Shown piece by piece: positions 12,400-25,027 of a stretch of 49,384 bases of DNA. Numbering within the stretch: the stretch's first letter is position 1; each line of letters starts with the position of its first letter. This DNA is from Purshia tridentata (Eukaryota; Streptophyta; Magnoliopsida; Rosales; Rosaceae): assembly GCA_003254885.1 (NCBI GenBank), contig QANT01001021.1, positions 1 to 49,384 of the forward strand, read 5' to 3'. Below the pieces are notes generated by a model. The model made no database searches. It saw nothing but the letters and a program-made list of their open reading frames with translations, and was not told the origin of the DNA. Both the position numbers and the translations under genes were made by a program.

Positions 12400-15300
12400 T
12401 TAGAAAGCCTCCATTCTTTGTGTAACTGGGGTCTTGATAATCTGCAGAATTTGAACCACTTCTGCCATGGTAGGCCTGCAGGATGGTATCTGAGAGGTGC
12501 AAACCAATGCCAACTTGAGCACTGGTAGGACCTCATCCTCTGGGTACTCCCCCATGCTTAGATCAATGCACCCCAACATATTGCCTTGCTCAAGTAAAAC
12601 CCTCACATGATCAGTCAATATCACAACATTGTCTTCCCCATATTCTACAGGCCTTTTACCAGTCACAAGCTCAAGGATCAGCACACCAAAACCATATACA
12701 TCACATTTTTCATTCACCCTTAGGCTCTGGCATGCTAATTCTGGTGCCACATAGCCCAGTGCACTCTGAAATCTGTTGCTCACTACTTGCCGTTCGATCT
12801 TTGTCAGAAGCCTTGCCAGTGCAAAATCTGAAATCTTTGGGTTGTAATTCTCATCAAGCAAGATGTTACTTGGTTTTATGTTGTAGTGAATGATTGGTGG
12901 ACGGAAAGAATGGTGCAAGTGTGCAAGTCCCTTTGCTGTTCCAAGCAAGATTTTGAATCTATTAGACCACAAAAGAGGTGGGGTTAAATGAAGTCTTTCA
13001 TGGAGTTTGGATTGTAGACTGCCATTGGGAGCAAACTCTGTAACCAGGAGCTGCATTTGTGGAGTCCAGTAATATCCTTTCAGGGCTATTAGATTCGGGT
13101 GTCTTGCTTTTCCCAGAATCCGAACCTCTCTGTCAAAGTCTTCAAGACATTGGATTATATTTGTTGTAACAAGCTTTTTGATTGCTACTATTCTTCCCTG
13201 AGCTCCAAGTGGAATTTTGTAGACTGTTCCAAAGACTCCCTCCCCGAGCTCGGAGGCCTTATTAAGTAGTGATTCAGGGCTGCTAATCCAATCCGGGGAT
13301 GACCTTGAGTCGAACAGAATGAGCTTCCCTGAGGCCAAATTACCAGATCGTGAAGAGCTCGAACACATGCTTTCCAAGGCAGTTTCCACAAATGCAGGTC
13401 TCCTCCTTGCAGATACATTTAGAAGGCTAACAATGATTACTCCAGCTGCAATCAGAGTAGCAGCTGAAATTGCCACAATAGCAGATATGCTAAGGAACAT
13501 TTTGTGGCGGTCTTTTGTTGATGTTGAAGATTCATTTTGGTGTCTATGACCACTCATTTGGTTGTTGTAGGCATTTGGGTCAAGAACAAGGGGCTTAGGT
13601 ACATTCATGACACATGGTCCCTTTAACAATGGTGAGCAAATACCCAAATTTCCTTGCAAAGAACTTTGATCCAAGCTCTGAAATACACTTCCTACAGGAA
13701 GCCTCCCTGTTAACCTGTTATATGATATGTTTACAGCAAGAAGATTTTCCAGTCTTCCAAGCTCTTGTGGAATCTCTCCACTCAACTCATTTAACTCTAA
13801 TTTCAGAATCTTGAGGTTGCTTATCTTTGAAATGGATTTAGGAATAGGACCACTTAAATTGTTGTGGGACAAACTCCTGCAACAGAAAAACATCACAGTT
13901 GGTATATATAGTTCAACTTAATAATAATACACAGACAATTGGGAACAAGTGAAAAACAGAAAGAAGGTGATCAGACTTACATCAAATAGAGAGATGAGCA
14001 GTTCCCAATCTCATCAGGAATTGCTCCAGTCAATGAATTTCCATCCAATTGGAGGATTCCCAAACTCCCCGAATCACATATATCCCCAGGAATAGAACCA
14101 TATAAGGCACTGTTTCGAAGATCTAGCATTGTTAGGTTCTTAAAGAACCCCAGCTCTGGAGGGATCCTTGATTGAAGATTGTTCCATGACAAATTCAAGT
14201 ACCTCAAGTTAGAGAAAAGTCCCATTTCTGCTGGAATGTTTCCTTTGAGATTGTTCCTTGACAGATCCAACATCTTTAAAGATTCAAAGAGTCTACTCGA
14301 ACCCGATGGAATAGAACCAGTAAGTCCCATGTGGGAAAAGTCTATTTCTTCCAATCCCAAATCGAACAAACCCTCTGGTATGCTTCCACTGAAGTTGTTA
14401 CCCCTCAACCGAATCACCGACAACTTATAGCAGTAAGCAAGAGATGTAGGAATGGTACCAATGAGTTTGTTGTTAGACAGACTCAAATAATTGAGTGATT
14501 TCAGGTCACCCATTGATGGGGGGAGGCTTCCAGTGAAGCCATTGTTGCAGAAGTCCATGTATTGGAGGCTGCTCATGTTACCAATCCATTGAGGGAAATC
14601 ACCTGTAAACATGTTATCTGATAGGCTGAAAAAGGTCAAAGAATTCAGCCTCTGAAGTGACTCGGGCAATGCACCATTGAAAAGATTTTGGCTGAAATCA
14701 ATCCTACCCAAGTGTGGACATAGTCCTACATCAGCAGGAATTGGCCCAGAAAAGTGATTGCCCTGTATAAGCAACTCTTTCAAGTTATGTATGGCTGATA
14801 TCCCTTGTGGTAGAGACCCGGAAAGAACATTGTTCGAAAGATCTAAAGTACGGAGCCTTTTCAAGGACCAAATCCCTGAACCAAAATCCGGGGTACCGGA
14901 TAAATGGTTATTAGAGAGATTAAGGCCATTCAAAGAAGAGCATCTAGGCAGTGTACTAGGCAAAGGCCCTTCAAGCAAATTCCCAGCTAGAGAAAGGTAC
15001 CGAAGCGAAAAACAATTGTCAAACAGATTATCTGGGATTGGTCCTGAGAATGAATTCTCAGAAAGATCAAGAAATCTGATGGAGCTCATGTTCACAAGAG
15101 TAGTGGGAATGAGTCCTGATAGACTGTTGTGGCTCAAATTAAGCCTTTCAAGATTGGGAGGGAGAGCAAACTTTTCTGGACTAATATCACCACTGAAATT
15201 GTTGTTTGACATGGACAGTACCTTCAAGTGCTGCAAATTCTGAAGCCCTTTTCCGATTCTTCCAAACAAGCCCAAGCCTTCAAGTGACAGCTGAGAGACT

Positions 15301-15560
15301 CTTCCGGTGACGGGATTGCATTGTACAAACTTCCAAGAACATGGGGAGTCATCGTCTTCGTTCCATGATGCAAGGTATGAAGAAGGGTCATGGAGGTCGG
15401 ATTTGAAGACAAGCAGGCCTAAGACGTCGTAGTTCAGTTGCGCAGGAACAAAGCCATTGTCGCCCATGCAGGCTTGAAAAGAAGCCAGTGATGCCAGCAG
15501 CATATATACAAGGAATCTGAGAAATCCCATTGTTGAATACAATGTTGATCTCAGGCTCAC
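12400..15560 (-). CDS. LRR receptor-like kinase, probable pseudokinase (At3g28040-like)
   Basis: This is a plasma-membrane receptor-like protein in the group containing Arabidopsis At3g28040, annotated as a 'probably inactive' LRR kinase. Exon 1 is 15560-13981 and exon 2 is 13876-12400, with a 104-bp GT-AG intron that splits an LRR codon (SSLYLM/SLSHNNLSG). The product is 1018 residues. A hydrophobic signal peptide lies at about residues 11-30; Met11 (MGFLRFLVYMLLASLASFQA) is an equally good start. An LRR N-terminal cap has Cys74 and Cys81. About 20 LRRs of the LxxLxLSxNxLSGxIP type follow, with a Cys pair at 607/615. The membrane segment is at about 654-679. In the kinase domain the Gly loop GEGVFG (738-743) and VAIK Lys760 are intact. 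HRD reads HYN (857-859), so the catalytic Asp is replaced by Asn859, and DFG reads DFA (877-879). The lesions argue for signalling by binding rather than by phosphotransfer. The frame is intact. The ligand is unknown. Confidence 0.95.
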
Positions 15561-15850
15561 TACTTTTGCTGATAAGGTAGTGTAGTTATGGCCAGTGGCT
15601 AGCTAGGACAGGGAAGCATTATTCTGCAACACCGTACACAGAAAATCTAGTATGGAAGACAGTTAATGTTGCACTATACTGTGTGCTCACGAGAGAGAGA
15701 GAGGGAGCCAATATTACCAAATGGGGTGTGTGATAGTACTTGGTGGAGGCCAAATCAAGAGTGGGGTGAAAGGGAGTGTGAGAGTGAAAGTGTGAAAGAC
15801 TGAAATGGAATATATGTTGAATGAGAGAGTCAAGTGTATCTATGTGAAGG
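15561..15850 (-). promoter_or_regulatory. 5' flank of the receptor kinase gene
   Basis: The sequence just upstream of the kinase start probably contains its 5' UTR and core promoter. It has a (GA)6 run at 15691-15702 and further GA-rich stretches to about 15850. GA/CT repeats are frequent in plant core promoters. No TATA box can be placed with confidence. Confidence 0.4.
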
Positions 15851-15888
15851 GCTAAGAGGCTAAGAGGCTAAGAGGCTAAGAGGCTAAG
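15851..15888. repeat. 8-bp tandem repeat (gctaagag x 4.75)
   Basis: Four perfect units of gctaagag and a partial fifth lie about 290 bp upstream of the kinase start codon. Length polymorphism is likely in such a short perfect array. Confidence 0.9.
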
Positions 15889-15899
15889 GCAATTGAGGG

Positions 15900-17700
15900 A
15901 AGAAGCAACTGGTCCAAAGGGGTGTGTTGGTGTTGGGGTCCTACTGACGTATACATGCCAACCACATATCAACATGTTTACCGTTGTCGCTTGCTTCAGC
16001 TTCTTCCTGCCTCGTTCCTTCACTTTCCGGTTCCAAATATGTACTAACAATAATCTAAGCCAGGACCAACTACGATTTCCATACAAGATTCTATAGTTAT
16101 ATATAACCATCCACTATATATGTACCAGAGTGATGTGAATTCCTAGCTATAAATGCATGCAAAACTTCTTTGGTAAAAAATAGCAATAATAGTTTGAATC
16201 AGAATATTAGATTGTTACACCATTTTCATGGTCAAGGAATAATTAAGCCAATAATGTATAGTAAAATAACATCCTCAATTACGTGGAGAGACAAAGAAAG
16301 TGAGAGAATGAGAGAGAAAAGCATATAGGTATAGGTGTAGGCTCACCTATACTTTGAAAACCAATAAAATACCAATCCAAAACTCTGATATTATATTAGA
16401 TACACTGAATTTCAAAATTTAAAGTGTTAGAAAATGAGCTATAACAATACATATCAAGTTGACATGTAAATTAATTAATTATGTGAAATAACCACTTCAC
16501 TCTAGAAACTTAAGCTGTTAGGGAGTACTAGAGGGGATGACATAATGGATTGGTGATTGGAGTTTTTGAACCTAAAACTGCCTGGAACAAGAGAGATATC
16601 ATGTTAGACAAGACCTCAAAAGATTAAGAGCGAATAAGCTAACAATGTAAAAATATATCTCATAAAAACCAACTCTAACCCTCTGTATCTGTATATTGAT
16701 TGCTTTGATAAAACATGTACATGGGTGGTAATTAAAGTCTTCCTCCTTTAACGCAGCAAAGCATGCAAATTAAGACGGCCCAACTGTTCTTTGCATATCC
16801 CTTTGTATCTTTCAAGAATTCCAAACCCCAAGTCTACTTAATGTTATGTATATTATAGTGTATAATTTGTTTTATTCATTTGTTATCATCACTACCCTTC
16901 AATTACCAAAAGTTTAATCAATCTGTAACCCTGTGTACCAATTAATTAATGTTGTTAATTTGACAAAGTCCTTTGAAATATGAAGCACAAAAGACAGAAT
17001 ATTCATATTCTTGTACGCGTCCTTCAAAAAATTCCAAATCAATCTGAATCCCAGTTTGAATTAGTACTTGATAAATGTTAAAAATTCAAAACCACTCAAC
17101 TCACCTCACCTCACCTCTATGAACCCAAATTAGTACCAATTAATTGCTATGAAATATTTTAATTAGCATAAGAAGAAGTAAAAGAAGTAAAAGAATGAAA
17201 AGAGTCCAAACATGCATGGGTGGCTTGTGAGAAAGACACGGGCAGTAGTCACATGATGAAAAAATGGGTTCACAGGGACGGCCTTGGCAGATAGCGAAGA
17301 AGATGTGTCATGTCCCACAAAGACAAATTAAAAGCAGCGTGGGACCATTCACCCATGCATTCGTTAACTTTGCATCGCTGTCACGCCCTTCATATTGCAA
17401 CACTGGGTTTCTCTTCTTCTGTGTTATATATGCATCAGACCCTTGCCTTTCATTTTAAACGAGACCCCCTTGAAATTTATCTGTTGCATCAACTTCATAA
17501 CCTCACCCATGGCAACAGAAATATACCCAAAAGTAAATAAACATAAATAAAAAACTTTGAGTGCTGCTATTATGTACATCCTGTCTTATTTTCTAACCTA
17601 TTTAATGTCCTCACTTCTTTTAAATTTTAACAAACAGTAATTCCCTATATGATTTCTCAATTCAACCACTCTTCTCATCTCCCAAGATCATCTCACCCAT
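15900..17700. other. Intergenic region, nothing recognised
   Basis: Mostly AT-rich non-coding DNA. Small open frames such as those at 15893-16096 and 17264-17540 show no family resemblance and have no intron or promoter context. I found no transposon termini. Confidence 0.5.

Positions 17701-17705
<5 letters not shown>

Positions 17706-17738
<33 letters not shown>
17706..17738. repeat. (TC)n(TA)n compound microsatellite
   Basis: About 13 TC repeats pass directly into TA repeats. Confidence 0.9.
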
Positions 17739-17739
<1 letters not shown>

Positions 17740-17825
17740 GATATGGGAGGCGATTTTTAAACTCCTCTTTTTTCTATTTGCATTTCTTCTTATTTCTTTT
17801 AACAATAAATTAGTCAAAAGCCATT

Positions 17826-18265
17826 AAAAATATAGTTCTTTATTAATAAGCCACAAAATACATTTTTAAGCATAAAAAAAATAAAATTTCAGCTATAAAA
17901 TATAAAAACAAAAAACAAAAAATTCTAAAGTGTATAAATTGTGGTTTAATTATTAAATAAATTGTGGCTTATTAATAAATTTTTTAGTGTATAATTGGGA
18001 TTTTTTTTTAAAAGGGGGTCAAGAGTTGCATTTCTAAAGTGTAATTCTTTCATTTCTAAACTATATTTCTTATTTAGTTAAGACTTAGTTTTGAGTTTTT
18101 GTTGAGTCACACTTTGGGTTAATTATTTTAGTTTTAACTTCATATGTTAAAAGTTACACTTTTTTTAGGAATTTTTTGTTTTTTGTTTTTATATTTTTAT
18201 AGCTGAATTTTTTTTTTTTTGCTTAAAAATGTTTTTTGTGGCTTATTAATAAAGAACTATATTTT
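17826..18265. repeat. Long near-perfect inverted repeat (about 110-bp arms)
   Basis: The left arm 17826-17934 and right arm 18155-18265 are reverse complements over about 110 bp with few mismatches and small indels. Both contain ttctttattaataagccaca, ttttaagcat/aaa, agctataaaa and the A/C run aaaaacaaaaaacaaaaaat. The loop is about 220 bp. The core gtggcttattaataaa also recurs singly at about 17965 and, as gtgacttattaataaa, at about 18327. No TSD or transposase was seen. If transcribed, it could form a long hairpin; a MITE or foldback origin is likely. Confidence 0.82.
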
Positions 18266-18687
18266 GTTGTGGCTTAAATATAAATAAATTTAAAGTTTGG
18301 GTTTATGACTGAAAAATATGATAAGTTGTGACTTATTAATAAAGTACTCTTATTTTATGTAGTTTAAATTAATTGTGTGAGTTTTAATCAAGGGTGATTT
18401 ATAGGCCGGTTCAATTTTTTCTCCTCTCTTAGACTAATACCTTAATACTTTTTTATTTTTAACTAAGGTCCAAAAATATTATACAGATGTTTTTAATTTA
18501 AAAAATATGTAATATTATCATAAAATTAATGATATGTAAATTTTAATATTGTCCTAGAATTATTATAATATTATTATAATTGTATATTACCTTGACATTA
18601 TATATCCTAATTAATAATATCATATTATCCTATAATTAATTATGAGATTTAACTGTGTCAAACGAACGATTGACTCTGATTTGTAGA

Positions 18688-18894
18688 TACATTTCAATTG
18701 CACCAATCAATCAATCGACTCCGGTTTGTCAGCTTTTATGTTATGGTTTAGCTTTAGGATTTTGGGCCTCATTCTATACCCTAGGAGGGGATGTGATGAA
18801 AATATGAGATTTACCCTCAAAACTCAAGAAACGAAGTAGCTCGAATATACATATCTATACACACCAACTCAAATATTGGTACAATTGAAATGTA
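18688..18894. repeat. 20-bp inverted repeat, 207-bp foldback
   Basis: tacatttcaattgcaccaat (18688-18707) and its reverse complement with one mismatch (18875-18894) bracket a 167-bp centre. It may be a decayed MITE. The ends lie in AT-rich DNA, so no target duplication could be assigned. Confidence 0.5.
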
Positions 18895-19319
18895 CCTATA
18901 TATATATTTCTTTTACTTGTTTGATTACTTTTTATGAGTTAATATATTTTATTATTATATAATATAAACGGATATTATCATTTATTATTTCAAATTAAAA
19001 AATAGAAAACTAGATAATCTTGAATGTTTTAATTAAAAATGTCTGAACAGATATTATCTTTCACAATTTTTAAAATTAATTCATATTAATTATCTTAATT
19101 TTAAGAGATAATATGAGTCAAAATTTTAAAAAGTCTATATTTTGGACCTCAGTCTAAAAATTTGGATTTAAGTCTTAATTTAAATTTCTATAAGGTTTTA
19201 GTCCGAATGACCCTTCAAAATTGGACCTATTTCTAATTATTCCTTTAATCAATTAAGTTATTTTTATTTTGTAAGTTTTTAAGCTCAAAAGCTCAAAAAT
19301 AAAAATAGGAGAAGCCCAA

Positions 19320-19760
19320 AGAAATTGAAAAAGCTTAGCGCCGGCCCATATGCTCCAGCCCAACCCACTCCTTAGGAGTCGAAGGGTCACAAAGGAAGCT
19401 TTGCATGTTTCCCTCTCTTGCCTTTTCTCTCTCCTAGCGCCATTTTCTTGATTAATAAAACTCCTAGCCTGTCAGCTTGCGACACGAGGCGAAGACACAC
19501 CCAACAAAGCAGCCAAGAAGCTTTTCCTTATTTTTTCCACTGCTCTCTCATTCTCTCCCTCCCAGCCGCACTGAACCTTGCCACCAGCTCTCTCTCTCCT
19601 GCAAATCGACTCACGCACAAAACTAGGAGCCGTAAGCTGTCATTCTTGACTAATATTTCTCCTTCTTCCTTGTTGACGTGACATGTGGCATGAAAGGTGA
19701 TTTACAGCTATTTCCTTGGCTATCTCCAGCTCTCACCCATACTCACCCTCTCTTTCTTAG
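19320..19760 (+). other. GC-richer, CT-rich segment resembling a promoter/5' leader
   Basis: This stretch stands out from its AT-rich surroundings. It has GGCCCA-type motifs (near 19344), many CT tracts and a tgacgtgacatgtggc cluster (about 19674-19689) that resembles bZIP-bound ACGT elements. The open frame at 19418-19681 (87 codons, Ser/Leu-rich) matches nothing I know. It may be the relic of a gene's 5' end; no downstream exons were recognised. Confidence 0.3.
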
Positions 19761-20699
19761 TATCGCCTTTTGATGACAAGTGTCCCTCTCCAACCCTAAA
19801 ATTGCAGAAGGCCTTTTCTTTTTAAAGCAAACTTCAGCCCTTTTTTCACATTTTTTGCCTCTTATTTTTGTTTTGTTGCCTAGTTTAGTATTTCTCCTAG
19901 AATTTCTCTCAGGCTTTTTTATTATGATGTTAGAGAAAGAATAGGAAGATATTAATGTATATTTAAATTAATGCAATGATATTTTAGTTTATTCTCATGT
20001 CTCTATTCTCCCTTCTCTCTTATTTAGTTTAAAGCTTATGAGTTACTATTTTATTTTGCTCTTAGTTTAAATGTTATTTTATTTCTCTCATTCCTTTTTT
20101 TTTTTTTCTAAATCCATAGATGGTCACTAAACCTGCTTACCAGAAGAGGGAAAAATACCACCATGAATATTATCAAGTAGATTTCTTCATTAATTTTCCG
20201 CTATTTAGTTCTTACAAGTCTTAGATCTTGTTCATAAAATGAGAAAGAAATTATTTTTAACTCATGATGTCATATATATATCATAGGTAGTTAGAAACAT
20301 CTTCCCAGATTTTTTGGTCTATGGTTAGTCTTTGGTTCACTTGGGTTGCTTAAAGTTTGTATTTCTTCAGCAATAACAAGATCTATCATACAAATAATCA
20401 ATTTTAGAGCATAAATCATAAATATCTTTGGATGAAGGCATCAAGTTGACTCTTAGATGCCTTCTTTTGTGAGAAATTTTTAAGAAAATTACCAAACTTA
20501 CAAATTTACAAGCTTATTCTAATATTCTAATACTCTACTTATTCATATGAATTTTTTTATACCAAACTTACAAATCTACGAAGAAATAATCTAATTTTTT
20601 GCAAATGTGGCAAAATGATATGAAGATAAAATATTATGTGTAACGAGCACGATATACAATGAAAGCAAAAATAAAATCTTTTTAGTTTTTCATAAATAA

Positions 20700-21560
20700 C
20701 TGGCCAAATGTGAAATAGAATCATCGTAAGTCTTGTGTCTTGCTGGGATATCCTGTAAAAATTTACTACAAAATTTTCGTAATGACTTACTAAACTTAAT
20801 ATATGTACACTTAAAAAAAATTGTTATCACCCTTGCCCTTCTCAATTCTACAATTTTATGGTTAAGATTATTATTATTATTATTATATATTTTTATAAGT
20901 TCAGATCAACATTCTTCTTCCCAATGGTTTCTAAATCCAAAAACAACAATCTTCTTTATTTGGATCAATTAATGATCTCTTCGTATACGTACTATTCTTA
21001 GTCAATGATTTCTCTTTACTTGATTTGGTTTAATAGTAAGTGTCAAATCTTTGAACTTTGTTCCTTATTTTGTTTATGAGAAATGACGGGTGTTTTAGTC
21101 CATTTTGCACTTAGTTCATCATTTTTTGATCTTTTAGAAGTTCAGTCAATTGGTTCTAGTAAAACACTTTAGATGTTTATTGTTGCTTGATATTGATTTT
21201 AATTTTACTACAAGTTTTCCATTGAAATACTTTTCGGACAAAAAAAATCTCAAACTAGATATCTATGTTGTTTCATTCATCGTTGAAGTTGAGGTACATA
21301 TTAGGGTTTAGGGTGATTCTATGATTTTGTTACAGTAATTTTGTAAGACAATCTAATTATAAAAAAGATAAAAGTAAAAATAAAATTTTCTCAGCTCTTG
21401 TGTTATGTTGGGATACGCCGCGAAAATTTACTACAAATTATAGAAGCGTTGTAAGTCTTGTATTATAGAATCATCGTAAGTCTTATGTTATGTTGGAATA
21501 CTCGGTGAAAATGTACTACAAATTTTTTGTAATACCACTTACTAAACTTAATATATATAT
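20700..21560. repeat. Diverged local repeats ('tcgtaagtcttgtgt...tactaaacttaatata')
   Basis: A module running from tcgtaagtctt through gttgggata, tttactacaaa and cttactaaacttaatata occurs at about 20725-20815. It recurs, partly doubled, at about 21395-21555. Between copies lies AT-rich filler. This belongs to a larger patchwork of local duplications that continues to 25256. No coding assignment was possible. Confidence 0.6.
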
Positions 21561-21716
21561 TATACTTATTAATTTATTTTTGCTTATAATTAGTTAGTGA
21601 TTTCTTTATTCCAATTTTAGAGTCCCAATTAGATTAATATCTTAAAGGATCTTGAATTTGCTCTAAAATTCCTTTTGTAGGCTGAGGTCTAAATAATCAA
21701 CATAGTATTTTTTTCT

Positions 21717-22170
21717 TCTGTTGGTGAAGGTGTTCTTTTTATTGTTTATTAGCATTCATTATTGTGCACTATTAGCACAACATTACAGATGGCATTCATT
21801 ATTTAAAAATTCTGTTGGTGAAGGTGTTCTTTTTATTGTTTATTTTTTTATTTTAATGTTTTTTATTAACCTCCACATCATCCAGTATTGAGAACTTGTA
21901 CAGAACGAGAGAATTATGTAATGGGTGCATGACAATCAGTAACAAGATTACAGTCAAAAAAGGATGGACCAAACATATTCGACAAGATTAAAAATGACTA
22001 TCATAGTAACCTTTGTGACCTCGTCCCACAAAATCTTGCAAAATTGAAGAACAAGCACAACATTACAGATGGCATTCATTATTTAAAATACTGAAGGAAT
22101 TTTATTGTGCACTATTAGCATATATATGCTAAAGAGGATATAGATTGTTACATAAGATAACCAGTGAGCA
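21717..22170. repeat. Shuffled short repeats
   Basis: tctgttggtgaaggtgttct... is present at 21717-21750 and again at 21811-21844. acattacagatggcattcat occurs near 21781 and near 22070. The sequence at about 22016-22165 (cccacaaaatcttgcaaaat... gcatatatatgct...) is an early, diverged copy of a module found again in the 855-bp array downstream. Duplication and rearrangement have mixed these pieces. Confidence 0.65.
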
Positions 22171-22489
22171 TAAGATTTTTCTTTTTCTTCCTTGGTTGAT
22201 ATCCTCTCCCGTCATGGTTTGCTTTGCACTTCGTCTTAGATTAATTTTGTTTAGTAGTCTCTGATTTAGTGGCTCGGTCATTGTCCTCTCTCTTGCTTCA
22301 TCTTGTGACTGCCTAAATAAAACTATACTTCATCTTCTAATCTATCTAAATATTAGTGCTTTAGTTTGGTTCAATAATTTTTTTCCTATTTTGGTTCCTT
22401 GATTTTAGAAATGACTACTAAAGAGACCTTTGCTACCTCATCGCACAAAATCTTGCAAAATAGAGGAACAAGTACGATATTACAAATGG

Positions 22490-22900
22490 AAAAGATCAAG
22501 TCAAGTCATTATAGAGTGATGTAGAGAGTCATGAAAGAAAATCTAGAAAGTCAAGTCAAAGTGCTGAAGGAGAATAACATTTCATTTAAAACTTGAATGA
22601 AAAACTTCAACATGAAGTTAAGATAGCAAATAAGAGCATTGTTGAGCTTACTTTAGGGGCTGAAAAAGTGGTAGGATGCTTAGGATAGGAAAGCATCATA
22701 GAGATGAGACCGGTTTGGGTTTAAATTGCATCAAATTGATGTTAAGATTGCTTTTTTAAATAGGTACTTGAATTAGGAAGTCTTTTTAGAACAACTAAGG
22801 GGCTTTGAAGATCCTCACTTGTCCAATGGTGTTTATAGATTGAAGAAATCCTTATATCATGAGCTGAAACAAACTTTTAGAGAGTCGGTTGACAAGATCC
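22490..22900 (+). pseudogene. Decayed Ty1/copia gag-spacer and reverse-transcriptase scrap
   Basis: Translated with several frame changes, the first part resembles the coiled-coil spacer of copia polyproteins, ending in a DRFGF(K) piece. The next part (about 22725-22880) resembles the start of copia reverse transcriptase: HQIDVK, AFLN, a glycine-phenylalanine-glutamate patch (GFEDPH) and YRLKKSLYHELKQ. The two parts are closer than in a full element, so an internal deletion is likely. Stops interrupt all frames. It is the only recognisable protein relic in the 20.7-25.3 kb repeat block. Confidence 0.6.
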
Positions 22901-23852
22901 TATTTGTTGTCCAATGGGTATCATAAAGGAATGTTGTAGAAAAGCATTGACAAGAATGTTGTACACATGTTTTGAAAAGACTCAGAATTATGAAGGGATA
23001 TTCTTTGAAAATATCTTTATATTTCCGGGTAAATTAGAGAAACATAAAAGCTTGGTATTTATCTTCTTCGTAAGAAGCCTGATATGTTATCCTATTCTTC
23101 TCTTTATAGGAAGCTAAAGACAATCTTAACAGAAATATCTTAAGTGAAAGGTTTCAGTGACCATTTTGAATCGTTTTGTGATTGGTTTAATAAGCTACTG
23201 CCTCTTGTGTCCAATCGTTGAATCATCCAGTATTGAGAACTTTTACGGAACGAGTGAATTATGTATTGTATGCAGGGGTGGTTCTCGAGAATAATTCTTC
23301 ATACTGTACAGTCGGCTCGTCCCACAAAATCCTATAAAATGAAAGAACAAATATAATATGCTTTATTTAAACTATTGTAAGAATTTTATTGTATACTATC
23401 GGCATATATATGTTGAAAAGGATATAGATTATCGTATGTATCGTTGGTATCCAGAATGCCTACGTCACACTCTACCAACTCTATGATTTTTTGGCATATT
23501 TTTTAATGTATAATTGTATTATTATTTTTAAGTTCTTGTAGAATGTTGTATACATATTTTGAAAAGACTCATAATCATGAAGGGATATTGCTTGAAAATA
23601 TCTTTATATTTCGTAAGAAGCCTAATATGTTATCCTATTCTTCTCTTTATAGGAAGCTAAAGACATTCTCAATAGACATACCTAAAGTGCAAAGTTTCAA
23701 TGATTATTTTGAATCATTTTATGTTTGGTTTAACAAACTACTACCTTTTGTGTCCAATCACTGAATCATCTGGTATTGAGAACTTTTACGGAACGAGTGA
23801 ATTATACTGTACACATGGGTGGTTCTTGAGAATAATTCCTCTTATCGTACAA

Positions 23853-23996
23853 TCAGCTTGTCCCACAAAATCCTGTAAAATAGAAGGACACGTACGACAT
23901 TAATGATAACATGCATTATTTAAATCAGCTTGTCCCACAAAATCCTGTAAAATAGAATGACACGTACGACATTAATGATAACATGCATTATTTAAA
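23853..23996. repeat. 72-bp duplication inside array unit 1
   Basis: Copies at 23853-23924 and 23925-23996 both start tcagcttgtcccacaaaatc. Unit 2 has a single copy, so this arose after the 855-bp duplication or was lost from unit 2. Confidence 0.88.
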
Positions 23997-25027
23997 ATAC
24001 TATAGGAATTTTGTTGTGAATTATCGGTATATATATGCTGATGAGGATATAGATTGTCATATGAATCATTGGTATTCGAAATGTCATCGTCAATCTCTAC
24101 CAACTTTGTGATTCTTAGGTATTATTTTTGAGTTATGTAATTATATTATTATTTCTAAGTTGTATTTGTTTGTTTATTTTTCAGTTTTAACTAATTCTAA
24201 ATTTTTGTTGTAGAAAAGCATTGGAAGAAAAGTTTCACACATATTTTGAAAAGACAAAGAATTACAAATGATCATCGCTTCCCCTAAGTAGACCCTTGTT
24301 GGATTTGAAAATAATAGGTAAAATATTTAGTCGATAGAGTCAGTGTCAAAAAAAGTTGAAAAGATTCACCAACATAACCAATATCAAAGTTTAAGAATGT
24401 TGTATACATATTTTGAAAAGACTCATAATCATGAAGGGATATTGCTTGAAAATATCTTTATATTTCGTAAGAAGCCTAATATGTTATCCTATTCTTCTTT
24501 TTATAGGAAGCTAAAGACATTCTCAACATACATACCTAAAGTGCAAAGTTTCAATGATTATTTTGAATCATTTTATGATTGGTTTAACAAACTACTACCT
24601 TTTGTGTCCAATCACTGAATCATCTGGTATTGAGAACTTTTACGGAACGAGTGAATTATACTGTACACATGGGTGGTTCTTGAGAATAATTCCTCTTATC
24701 ATACAATCAGCTTGTCCCACAAAATCCTGTAAAATAGAAAGACAAGTACGACATTAATGATAACATGCATTATTTAAAATACTATAAGGATTTTGTTGTG
24801 GATTATCGGCATATATATGCTGATGAGGATATAGATTGTCATATGAATCGTTGGTATTCGAAATGTCACCGTCAATCTCTACCAACTTTGTGATTCTTAG
24901 GTATTATTTTTGAGTTATGTAATTATATTATTATTTCTAAGTTGTATTTGTTTGTTTATTTTTCAGTTTTAACTAATTCTAAATTTTTGTTGTAGAAAAG
25001 CATTAGAAGGAAAGTTTCACACATATT

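Noticed and set aside
14758-15243. 161-codon + strand open frame
   Set aside because: Antisense to the LRR exon of the receptor kinase; regular LRR codons open the opposite strand.
19418-19681. 87-codon + strand frame, considered as a new gene
   Set aside because: No homology, Ser/Leu-rich low-complexity translation of CT-rich DNA, and no downstream exon. Kept only as a possible promoter/leader relic.
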